The notes beneath the pieces are model-generated. The model was not told where the DNA came from. It did no database searches and saw only the letters and a program-made list of their open reading frames with translations. Position numbers and translations under genes: made by a program. From Aquimarina sp. (GTDB lineage: Bacteria > Bacteroidota > Bacteroidia > Flavobacteriales > Flavobacteriaceae), in contig NZVW01000160.1 in NCBI GenBank assembly GCA_002697475.1, positions 1 through 12,572 of the forward strand: a DNA stretch of 12,572 bases, written 5' to 3'. Shown here piece by piece: positions 1 to 6,608 of the stretch. Each line of letters begins with the position of its first letter. The stretch's first letter is position 1.

Positions 1-1129
1 TATTAACCTTGTCTTTTTCTAATTTAATATCGTTTTCAATTTTCTCTCTTACATACTCAAATGCTTTAATAAGGAAACCACCAGAACCGCAACAAGGGTC
101 ACACATTACTTCATCTTCTTGTGGGTCTAATACTTCTACAATAAAATCTACTACGGTTCTTGGAGTAAAAAACTGCCCTAATTCTCCTCTAAACGTTCCA
201 CCTAAGAACTGTTCAAACGCAATACCTTTTACATCATCAGAGGTTGTAGAAAGGTTATATTTCTGTAGTTTCTTTACTATCTCTTTAAATGAACCTTGTT
301 TGATTCTTATTTTATCATTGACATCAAAAAGTTCATCTTCTTCAAATTCATCTTTAGTTAATTCAAACCAATAATCCATATAAGGGATGTCGTCTTTTGG
401 ACCATTACGTTTTACATTAACAGGACGAATATTTTTCTCGTAATTAGATTCTTGTTTTTCAAATTGCTTTAATGTGAAAATATTATCTTCATCAGGATTG
501 CGTTCGTACCTGATTTTCATAAACAGAATTTTACTTATTTCATCAAATGCTGCTTCTGGAGATAGTTTGTCGTTATTACGAATTACATTATGACATTGAA
601 ACAGTAGTTTAGAAAACTCGTCTCTTTCAAATGCTTTGGTTTGCTCTAATAACTTCTGAATTTTATCATTACTATTGGCTTCTTTAGCGTTTGGAATATC
701 TAAAATTTCATCACTTAATGTTTTTGGTGTAACAGCTAAATTGACTTTAAAAACCTTGGTTTCTTTTTCGTTTGTAGTTACAAAAAACGGAGCATTCGCA
801 AAGCGAGCATAGTTTTGACCTTGATAGTAATCTTCTGATTTTATGGTAATGTAATCGGCTTTACATTCTACCACAATAATTGGATTCAGTTTTTTGAGTT
901 TATCCTCTTTGCTTCTCCATATTACAATATCTGCACTTGCTCTTCCTGTTCCTCTTTTAGAGCCTGTTAGTTTTACTTCTTGTGCCATTTGCTCTAAAGT
1001 GTATTCATAATGATTTACTAATCTACAAATGTATTTTTGTCTTACGTGTTCTTCAGGAGTCATTATCAACTCTTTCCCTAATAGGGGAGCAAATATTTTG
1101 TTACCGTTTATTTGTAGTTCTAATGACAT
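1..1129 (-). CDS. HsdR-N/N-6 adenine DNA methylase fusion, C-terminus cut by window edge
   Basis: The visible 376 residues run off the window at the C-terminal side. Residues about 24-130 resemble the type I restriction HsdR N-terminal domain (HSDR_N_2). They show a PD-(D/E)xK-like pattern: D67 in ADIVI, E88-C-K90 in IIVVECKAD, then a Q-rich helix YYQGQNYA at 101-108. Residues about 160-376 begin an HsdM-type N-6 methylase, with GELGQFFTPR at 315-324 and SAM-binding motif I DPCCGSGGF at 344-352. The catalytic NPPF/Y motif would lie beyond the edge. The ATG at 1129 is only two bases after the rhuM-like stop, so the genes are surely co-transcribed. Family knowledge suggests methylation of adenine in a specific site, with possible cleavage by the fused nuclease domain, as in type IIG/IIB enzymes such as BcgI subunit A. 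A specificity subunit may follow to the left. The methylase call is firm; active cleavage is inference. Confidence 0.88.
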   Translation of the reverse strand, partial: MSLELQINGNKIFAPLLGKELIMTPEEHVRQKYICRLVNHYEYTLEQMAQEVKLTGSKRGTGRASADIVIWRSKEDKLKKLNPIIVVECKADYITIKSEDYYQGQNYARFANAPFFVTTNEKETKVFKVNLAVTPKTLSDEILDIPNAKEANSNDKIQKLLEQTKAFERDEFSKLLFQCHNVIRNNDKLSPEAAFDEISKILFMKIRYERNPDEDNIFTLKQFEKQESNYEKNIRPVNVKRNGPKDDIPYMDYWFELTKDEFEEDELFDVNDKIRIKQGSFKEIVKKLQKYNLSTTSDDVKGIAFEQFLGGTFRGELGQFFTPRTVVDFIVEVLDPQEDEVMCDPCCGSGGFLIKAFEYVREKIENDIKLEKDKVN

Positions 1130-1131
1130 AG

Positions 1132-2148
1132 TTATTTAGATTTTTTATTTTTTTGTTCCAATGCTTTGATGTGTTTATCAAAGTCGGAATTTATTTTTTG
1201 TGTTTTGTTAAAGCTATCGTACTCTTTTGCTGCTTTATTGACGGCTTGTTGATGAGACACCTTGCCTAAGCCTTCTAATACTTTGTATTCGTTGAAACTT
1301 AAAAACTTGTTTACGCTGTCTGCCAAAGCCTCCATAGTAAAGGTATTTCTACGTTCTATAAGGTTTTCTATGTAATCGAAATAACCTGATACTGTACGCT
1401 CTAATTGTTTAATTTCTTTTTCTTGTAGATAGTTCTTGGCTACTTTGGTGTCTTGTTTTAAAATTCTACCTTCTGGAGCATTTTTCCAAGTGGTCAAGCC
1501 CATATTATCGGTTTTACTATTTGCCTTTAGGTAGATAATTTCTGCTGCTGTTTTGCCTGTAATAGCAAAGTGAAATTTGTTTTGTACGGTAGCATAAAAA
1601 TTTTTGGTAATGTCTGATTTTGGGTCGTAGTCTATACTACATTCAGCAAAAATATCTGTAATTTGTTGGTATATTCTACGCTCACTGGTACGAATAGAAC
1701 GTACTCTGTCTAATAATTCTTTAAAATAATCTTTACCAAAAGCCGATGTACCTTGTTTTAAACGGTCATCATCCATTACAAATCCCTTAATGATATATTC
1801 TTTTAGAGTTTTGGTAGCCCAAATACGAAACTGGGTAGCTTTGGTGGAATTTACCCTGTAACCCACAGAAATAATGGCATCTAGATTGTAATATTTGGTT
1901 TTGTAATTTTTACCATCAGATGCAGTTGTTTCCAAAATGGAAATAACTGATTTTTCTTCTAATTCTCCACTTTCAAAAATGTTGCTTAAATGCTTACTTA
2001 TAGCGGGAACACCTACCGAAAAAAGTTCTGCCATAGCTTTTTGAGTTAACCAAATGGTTTCGTCATTCAAAATAGCCTGAACTTTTACATCACCACTTGG
2101 GGCGGTGTATAGAATAAAGTTATTGTTGTTGGGTACTAATTCGCTCAC
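1132..2148 (-). CDS. RhuM family protein
   Basis: This 338-residue protein matches the virulence RhuM family (PF13310) in length and motifs. The N-terminal part has IWLTQKAMAELF (32-43) followed by a predicted DNA-binding helix pair (SKHLSNIFESGEL, 51-63). The family hallmark YNLDAIISVGYRVNS is at 87-101, then FRIWATKTLKEYI at 107-119. The C-terminal half is helical and contains AITGKTAAEIIYLKA (195-209). No Fic motif (HPFxxGN) is visible, so this is not a RhuM-Fic fusion. RhuM was named from a Salmonella pathogenicity-island gene, its biochemical role is unknown, and homologues often sit inside or beside type I restriction loci. Here it lies between the XRE gene (4-base gap) and the methylase (2-base gap). 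The start chosen is GTG at 2148, because no ATG occurs between the upstream stop and the conserved region. The family assignment is solid; a role in defence is inferred from position. Confidence 0.9.
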   Translation of the reverse strand: MSELVPNNNNFILYTAPSGDVKVQAILNDETIWLTQKAMAELFSVGVPAISKHLSNIFESGELEEKSVISILETTASDGKNYKTKYYNLDAIISVGYRVNSTKATQFRIWATKTLKEYIIKGFVMDDDRLKQGTSAFGKDYFKELLDRVRSIRTSERRIYQQITDIFAECSIDYDPKSDITKNFYATVQNKFHFAITGKTAAEIIYLKANSKTDNMGLTTWKNAPEGRILKQDTKVAKNYLQEKEIKQLERTVSGYFDYIENLIERRNTFTMEALADSVNKFLSFNEYKVLEGLGKVSHQQAVNKAAKEYDSFNKTQKINSDFDKHIKALEQKNKKSK

Positions 2149-2152
2149 TTGA

Positions 2153-2446
2153 TTATTTTTTAAGTTTTACGAGTTCTTCTTCTGCAATATTTAAGGCTTG
2201 CAATGCCTGTTCTTCATTCTCTACCAACTGAAATACTTGGTCTGCTAACCAAAGTGAAAACAGGTCGTTATAGTCAAGTTTAAAAAGTTTTGCTAAAGGC
2301 TCTATGTGTTCTCGTTTAGCGGTTTTTTCTCCTCTTTCTATTTTACTAAGCATTGCGGTATCAATGTCTAACTCTGCGGATAAGTGCCTGAGTAGCATTT
2401 CTTGTTCTTCTCTTTTAGACCGTATTAAGTCTCCAAACTTGTTCAT
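2153..2446 (-). CDS. XRE-family HTH regulator, likely autoregulator of the RM-like operon
   Basis: The 97-residue product is almost entirely one Cro/C1-type helix-turn-helix (about residues 4-60), with LRHLSAELDIDTAMLSKIERGE spanning the recognition region, and a short helical tail rich in Glu and Leu. Size and position resemble controller (C) proteins of restriction-modification systems. The frame extends to a TTG at 2479, but that TTG lies inside the predicted -7 promoter box. ATG at 2446 is therefore preferred and gives the normal family N-terminus (MNKFGDLIRSKREEQ). A perfect inverted repeat at 2471-2491 overlaps the promoter, which is expected for a self-repressing or self-activating XRE protein. 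It is the first gene of a tight operon with the RhuM-like and methylase genes. The HTH call is secure; the controller role is inference. Confidence 0.88.
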   Translation of the reverse strand: MNKFGDLIRSKREEQEMLLRHLSAELDIDTAMLSKIERGEKTAKREHIEPLAKLFKLDYNDLFSLWLADQVFQLVENEEQALQALNIAEEELVKLKK

Positions 2447-2470
2447 CCTTTGCTTATTTGTGTTAATTGC

Positions 2471-2491
2471 ATTTGTCAAATATAGACAAAT
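2471..2491. promoter_or_regulatory. Palindromic operator overlapping the -7 box
   Basis: A perfect inverted repeat has 7-base arms ATTTGTC and GACAAAT separated by 7 bases. The spacer and one arm contain the TATATTTG -7 box. The symmetry and size (21 bp) suit a dimeric HTH protein, and the adjacent XRE gene is the obvious candidate. A protein bound here would block or reposition RNA polymerase. Confidence 0.6.
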
Positions 2492-2504
2492 AAAAAATAA
2501 ACAA
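2477..2504 (-). promoter_or_regulatory. Bacteroidetes-type promoter of the XRE-RhuM-methylase operon
   Basis: On the minus strand a -7 box TATATTTG (2484-2477) fits the Bacteroidetes consensus TAnnTTTG. A TTG element lies 17 bases upstream (2504-2502). The predicted transcription start falls near 2472, leaving a leader of roughly 25 bases before the ATG at 2446. The box match is exact and the spacing is within the reported range; the start site itself is inferred. Confidence 0.65.
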
Positions 2505-2547
2505 GAACAAAAACCACAAGAAGAATTGAAAAAAGTGCAAAGATTGC

Positions 2548-2573
2548 AAACTACAGTTTATCTGTAGTTTTTT
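2548..2573. terminator. Hairpin at the 3' end of the primase-like gene
   Basis: Perfect 9-base arms AAACTACAG (2548-2556) and CTGTAGTTT (2562-2570) enclose a 5-base loop. The stem overlaps the stop codon of the primase-like gene (2551-2553). On the plus strand it is followed by six T residues (2568-2573). On the minus strand, the direction of the operon, the T run is only three bases. It may act bidirectionally or mainly stop antisense transcription, so minus-strand termination is tentative. Confidence 0.45.
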
Positions 2574-4836
2574 GATAGTGTCCGTAACTGGGTTGCGAGA
2601 GATGTGAACCTAATAAGGTTTTGAGCAAATTATCAATAGAACGGTCTTTAAGTTGGTATTTCTTTCCTATGATGATGGCTTCTTCACGTTTGAAGTTTTG
2701 CGGTAAGGCTTCAAAAAATTGCTTTTTATTATTAGCACCTTTAAAAACGCCTGTTTCTTCTTTCTTTGGTAGGTTGTTATACATTAACAAACTGTGTTGT
2801 AGATAGACATTTGCAATCAATAACGCCATTTCAAAATCTTCATCTGTACACGTAACATTTTCGGTACAATCGCCATTATCAAACTTGCGAAGCGTGGATA
2901 ATATCATACAAATACGATACAGAATTAAGCCTAATCGTTTTACTACGCTTCCAGCTTCTTCTGCTGTAAAGGTGGTTACTTCTGTTAACCATTGTTGCCC
3001 TGTATAATTAACCGTTTGCCATTGTTCTTTGGATAAGTGTATTTGCGTTGGATTCGCTTCTAAGAAGTTTATCATTTCTAATACATTCTGCGATAAGGCT
3101 TCAAAATGGTCGTTTAAATTTAAGGTATTGCCGAAAGGCGATACATCTTTCCAAAGTTGCTCTACTTTAAATGTATAGAATAAAAAGCGACTGAATAAAC
3201 CATCTTCTGCGGATGCAATGATATTGGCAACTTGACCAGGCGTACCTGATAACGCCACAGATATTTTAGGCTCTTTGATAATTACATATTCATTATCTGT
3301 TTTTCTTGAAACAGAAATGGTTTCAGAATGAAACGCTTTTCTGAGCATATCAGAATATCCGCCCCAATCTTGTTTAAAAACCGCTCCCATACTATCAGCT
3401 TCTGTTTCGCAAATAATTCCTTTACCCTCATTTTGTTGTATGTGTTGTAAAATTGCTGCATAAGATGTATTTGCAGGGATGAATACGACTTTAAAAGGTG
3501 GTTTTACAGGCTCTTCTGGAGTTTCTGTGTCGTCTTTCTTTCGGTTACGTTGTTCTACCTTGTATTGGGCTAATTCAGCTTCATAAATGGACTTATCTTG
3601 ATTGCTTTGTTCTAATACACTTTCTTGATATGGGTCTGCTAATATTTTGGCAAATTTTAAAGCACCTTTTCCGCTTGCTGCTGGAGCTATGATAAACGAA
3701 AACAGATTAGGAAATACCGTCTGTTGAGCATAAACGCCCGATACATTAGGTAAACAACCGCTAAGAATAGACAATGCACCAGTAAAGAACACGTCACGTT
3801 CTCTTGGGTCTGTAAATGCCATTGTTCCTTTTCTTAAAATCTCTGGTAGATTATCAAATAATTGTTCGTCAAAAGTGGGTGTATTTTTTAGGTAGTCTTC
3901 ATTGTTTACTATCTCAGTTGGTTGTATTGTATTCTTATGACTTGGATAGCTCGCAAATTGCATAACGTTGTTATCATAAGCCGATTTTACAGATGCTTTT
4001 ATTTCTTCTTGGTTTAGGTCGTAAGTATTTAGAATAAGATGCAAAGTATCATCATACACGATTCCTCTCCTGTTGCAATTACAAGCCAATTGATATATGA
4101 AATTGTTTCGGTTGCCTTCTGCATAGCTTTCTTTGTTTTCGGTGAATGTGATACACTCGGTAAAGATTTCTGAACTATTATTGTTTTCATTAGAATTTAG
4201 ATTTTGGGTTACTACTGTATTGGGTGCTGTTGGTTTGATTGGTTCTAAAACCCTTTCGGTTTTTACCTTGAACTTTTCGTTTTGTATATTCTTATATCCG
4301 TTAGGATCATAAGACACAAAACACAACCTTGTAATGTCTTTACATTTTGGGTCTGCTTCAATACCCACTTCTTTTTCATAAAACGCTTGCACTTGTGCAT
4401 AAGCGGTTTTATGCTTCTCCATAGTAGAATCTACTTCAATAAAAACTTTTAGGCCATTACCACTTGGGCTTGTGAAACAAGCAAAAGTGTAAGGAATGGA
4501 TTGTATTTTCTGTTTTGCTTCTTGAAGCTCGTCTGGTTCTAACTTATCAAAATCTAAGTGTACAAATCCGCTGTACATTTTAAAGTATTCCTTTTTACGA
4601 CCGCCTTCAAAAGTTGCTGAAGGTGTAAAGGCTACTAATTCTTTTTTGAATTGGTCTGCTCGTTCTGGTTTACCCATTCCAATAGCCATACGGATAGCTT
4701 CTATAGGTTCTTTGTATTTGCCCTCAATAACGTCCTTTACTATTAGTAGTAAGGCTTTATTTTCTATGGGTTGATTGAAATGTTTATATATAGTTGATGA
4801 TGCCATTTTAGAAGTATTTATGTGATTATTATCCAT
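2551..4836 (-). CDS. Primase/helicase-like protein: BT4734-like (VirE_N) plus DUF3987
   Basis: This 761-residue protein has the two-part layout common in Bacteroidetes mobile elements. Residues about 50-180 form a BT4734-like/VirE_N domain related to archaeo-eukaryotic primases, with the acidic pair HLDFD (D95, D97), SPSGNGLKVFIEV at 123-135 and DITRLCFVSYDP at 167-178. Residues about 320-690 form a DUF3987 P-loop domain with Walker A APAASGKG (384-391), a Walker-B-like CETEAD (476-481) and a possible arginine finger in GLFSRF (R550). The likely role is priming or helicase work for element replication or mobilisation; this is inferred, as family members are little studied. The start overlaps the stop of the upstream HTH gene by 8 bases, so translation is probably coupled. 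An alternative start at M11 is possible. A helical tail (about 705-745) may be a small DNA-binding fold. Confidence 0.88.
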   Translation of the reverse strand: MDNNHINTSKMASSTIYKHFNQPIENKALLLIVKDVIEGKYKEPIEAIRMAIGMGKPERADQFKKELVAFTPSATFEGGRKKEYFKMYSGFVHLDFDKLEPDELQEAKQKIQSIPYTFACFTSPSGNGLKVFIEVDSTMEKHKTAYAQVQAFYEKEVGIEADPKCKDITRLCFVSYDPNGYKNIQNEKFKVKTERVLEPIKPTAPNTVVTQNLNSNENNNSSEIFTECITFTENKESYAEGNRNNFIYQLACNCNRRGIVYDDTLHLILNTYDLNQEEIKASVKSAYDNNVMQFASYPSHKNTIQPTEIVNNEDYLKNTPTFDEQLFDNLPEILRKGTMAFTDPRERDVFFTGALSILSGCLPNVSGVYAQQTVFPNLFSFIIAPAASGKGALKFAKILADPYQESVLEQSNQDKSIYEAELAQYKVEQRNRKKDDTETPEEPVKPPFKVVFIPANTSYAAILQHIQQNEGKGIICETEADSMGAVFKQDWGGYSDMLRKAFHSETISVSRKTDNEYVIIKEPKISVALSGTPGQVANIIASAEDGLFSRFLFYTFKVEQLWKDVSPFGNTLNLNDHFEALSQNVLEMINFLEANPTQIHLSKEQWQTVNYTGQQWLTEVTTFTAEEAGSVVKRLGLILYRICMILSTLRKFDNGDCTENVTCTDEDFEMALLIANVYLQHSLLMYNNLPKKEETGVFKGANNKKQFFEALPQNFKREEAIIIGKKYQLKDRSIDNLLKTLLGSHLSQPSYGHYQKTTDKL

Positions 4837-5110
4837 TGATAGGTGCTTTAAAATTTTTATCTAACAATTGGAGTATGTCTGATAAGCGGTAATAGATTTT
4901 GTACCCAATTTGGCAATAGCCTATGAGTCCGCTATCTCGCCAATATTGAGCGGTACGCTTACTTACATTCATTATCTGTAGAAACTCTTGGGTGTCGAAA
5001 AACACTTGGTCAGGATTGCTTCTTTGCTTGTCTTTAAGCATAAGCGTTAGTTCTGATAGTCTATCGTCTATCTGCTCTAACTTTTCGTCTAAAGGATGAT
5101 AAAAGCCCAT
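4829..5110 (-). CDS. Small excisionase-family HTH protein with coiled-coil start
   Basis: The 93-residue product begins with a short amphipathic, probably coiled-coil helix (7-28). A MerR/excisionase-like helix-turn-helix (HTH_17) follows at about 37-87: FFDTQEFLQIMNVSKRTAQYWRD is the HTH pair, and GYKIYYRLSDILQLLDK is the wing and closing helix. Proteins like this in Bacteroidetes elements act as excisionases or recombination directionality factors, or as regulators. It starts two bases after the stop of another HTH_17 gene and overlaps the primase-like gene, forming a three-gene unit. Its dimerising helix suggests that it could heterodimerise with the neighbouring HTH protein, which has the same layout; that is a guess. 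Confidence 0.85.
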   Translation of the reverse strand: MGFYHPLDEKLEQIDDRLSELTLMLKDKQRSNPDQVFFDTQEFLQIMNVSKRTAQYWRDSGLIGYCQIGYKIYYRLSDILQLLDKNFKAPING

Positions 5111-5112
5111 AT

Positions 5113-5415
5113 CTAACTGCGTTTGTTTTGAATTAGATAATTGGCTGCTGCTTTTTCGATTTCGTCTGTAGAAGATTGACGGTTACGCTGTAACCATTCG
5201 TCTAACTCGGTACGATTGAAATAGAGTTTTTTACCCTGTGGGCAGAAATGCGGAACGGATTTCTGACTGGTAAGTTTGTAGAGATGTGAAGCACTTATAT
5301 CTAAATAGCTACAAGCATCATTGAAGTTTAGTACTTCTTTCTTTAAGAGGTTTTGTTCCTCTATCTTTTGCTCAAGTCTGTTGAGCTTTTCTAAAATTAA
5401 ATTTTCGTTACTCAT
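5113..5415 (-). CDS. Small excisionase-family HTH protein, first gene of primase unit
   Basis: The 100-residue product has an N-terminal coiled-coil-like helix (about 5-25, LEKLNRLEQKIEEQ) and an HTH_17/excisionase domain at about 29-79. The domain shows VLNFNDACSYLDISASHLYKLTS, then the wing GKKLYFNRTELDEWLQ. The same layout recurs in the next gene, suggesting an old duplication. It opens the unit that ends with the primase-like gene, and its ATG lies four bases from a nested palindrome (5419-5472) that could be its operator or an element origin. DNA binding is secure from the fold; target and role are unknown. Confidence 0.87.
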   Translation of the reverse strand: MSNENLILEKLNRLEQKIEEQNLLKKEVLNFNDACSYLDISASHLYKLTSQKSVPHFCPQGKKLYFNRTELDEWLQRNRQSSTDEIEKAAANYLIQNKRS

Positions 5416-5418
5416 TTT

Positions 5419-5472
5419 GTTACGATTTTTAAAAGTTTTACAATAAATTCTATTGCAAACTTCTATCGTAAC
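5419..5472. repeat. Nested interrupted palindrome upstream of the HTH-HTH-primase unit
   Basis: Three concentric inverted-repeat pairs are visible: GTTACGAT (5419-5426) with ATCGTAAC (5465-5472), AAGTTT (5433-5438) with AAACTT (5457-5462), and CAATA (5441-5445) with TATTG (5451-5455). All arms are perfect and the centres fall within about 3 bases of each other. The element could be a protein-binding palindrome, a leader hairpin ending just before the ATG at 5415, or part of a replication or transfer origin. Confidence 0.6.
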
Positions 5473-5484
5473 AGGTTGGTAATC

Positions 5485-5528
5485 AGTAAGAAGGTAACGT
5501 CTTACTACTATATCTTACTCATCTTACT
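5485..5528. repeat. TCTTACT iteron-like repeats
   Basis: Three direct copies of TCTTACT lie at 5500-5506, 5513-5519 and 5522-5528, with one inverted copy, AGTAAGA, at 5485-5491. The inverted copy can pair with any of the three; the closest pairing gives a 7-bp stem with an 8-base loop. They fill the gap between the 356-residue gene and the nested palindrome. They could be iterons, regulator sites or a terminator-like structure for unit 1. Confidence 0.5.
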
Positions 5529-5536
5529 GTTTTTAT

Positions 5537-6607
5537 TTACAGTTGTCTGAGAATGTCATCAATAGTGTCTTGTTCTTTAGGGTAGTTGTTCTTATTTTTA
5601 TACAAATTATTACGTTTCAAATCCGTTCCTTTTTTAGAATAAAAGAGGTTTGATTGTTCAATAGTTGTAGGATTGAAATTGCTAAAGTGTTGCTCCATTT
5701 TTGAAACTATGTAACTGAATTGTGTTGTCTCACAACCTAAATGAATTTGAGGAGCACCTATCTTTAAATCTTTGCTTGTTAATACACTTACTAATTGCTC
5801 TACTGTGGTTTTATCTTCATTCAATAACTCTACGTGTATATTTAAAGCTGATAAGGTGGATTTTAGCTTTGTTGTATCTCCAGTAAAACCAAAAGACAAA
5901 CGAGTATCTTTTTCAAACTTATAATCATCAATACCTAAAAGAATATTGTTTACAGTTTCAAATTCAGGCGTTGTTTTGTCAATATCTATATCTGGAATAG
6001 GCTGTTGAAGTAGTTCTCCGTAAAGCTCATTTTTATTTGACGGTAATTCCGAAAGGAATTGAGGATATAACTTTTCGGTTTCCTTTAGAAAACGAATTAC
6101 GTTAGTAATGAGTTGAGGAACAACATAAGCTGTTAAGTCGGTTTTGGTAAAACTGTCTTGGTCTGTTCCTATTCTTAATAATAGGTCTTTGCAAGATTTC
6201 ACTACGTTTTGAACTATCTCTTTTTTCTGAATCTCTCCAATGTCTTTATTTACACACTTAAAAACTCTGTCTGATAGTCTTGTAGCTTCATTTAAAAGCA
6301 AGTAATGATAAAACCTTTGTGTTGCTGTGATTGGTTCTTCTAATTGGATTTCAACTAATGGATGCAGAATGTCGTGGCTAATATCTGTATCTGCTTGCAG
6401 TAGGTAGATTTCCAAACCATCTTCCTTGAATAGATTAGGCTTGTTTTTGTGGATTTCTTTTAACGCTTTGTAATACTCGTTTATAGTCTGTGTAGGCTTC
6501 ATAAATTTTGCAGACAAATTTTGTCTGTAAAACTTTTCATTGACCGCATCACTTGCCCAAGGTTTTAGGTCGCCATAAATGATGCTTTTAAAAATAGTTA
6601 GTTCCAT
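5537..6607 (-). CDS. Protein of unknown function in the integrase operon
   Basis: I do not recognise this 356-residue protein. It is soluble: no signal peptide or membrane segment is visible. The N-terminal half (about 1-185) is helical, with charged repeats such as INEYYKALKEIHKNKP (42-57). A region around 205-235 is acidic and proline-containing and may be a linker. A separate C-terminal domain (about 215-335) includes LSFGFTGDTTKLKSTL (237-252) and PQIHLGCETTQFSYIV (286-301). The tail is rich in Lys and Asn. It starts one base after the integrase stop, so it is co-expressed with the integrase and likely serves integration, excision or element maintenance. That role rests on position only. 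A relationship to Bacteroidetes transposon regulators such as RteC was considered but not supported by motifs I can see. Confidence 0.8.
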   Translation of the reverse strand: MELTIFKSIIYGDLKPWASDAVNEKFYRQNLSAKFMKPTQTINEYYKALKEIHKNKPNLFKEDGLEIYLLQADTDISHDILHPLVEIQLEEPITATQRFYHYLLLNEATRLSDRVFKCVNKDIGEIQKKEIVQNVVKSCKDLLLRIGTDQDSFTKTDLTAYVVPQLITNVIRFLKETEKLYPQFLSELPSNKNELYGELLQQPIPDIDIDKTTPEFETVNNILLGIDDYKFEKDTRLSFGFTGDTTKLKSTLSALNIHVELLNEDKTTVEQLVSVLTSKDLKIGAPQIHLGCETTQFSYIVSKMEQHFSNFNPTTIEQSNLFYSKKGTDLKRNNLYKNKNNYPKEQDTIDDILRQL

Positions 6608-6608
6608 A

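Noticed and set aside
9..374. Plus-strand open frame of 121 codons
   Set aside because: It is antisense to the well-supported methylase gene and its Ser-rich product has no recognisable features.
2447..2479. N-terminal extension of the XRE gene to a TTG at 2479
   Set aside because: The TTG lies within the TATATTTG -7 box, so it would not be transcribed, and ATG at 2446 gives the usual family N-terminus.
2992..3000. Another TTGTTGCCC match, considered as a remote arm-type site
   Set aside because: It is a single copy inside the primase-like coding sequence (codons for GQQW), with no phasing or neighbouring copies.
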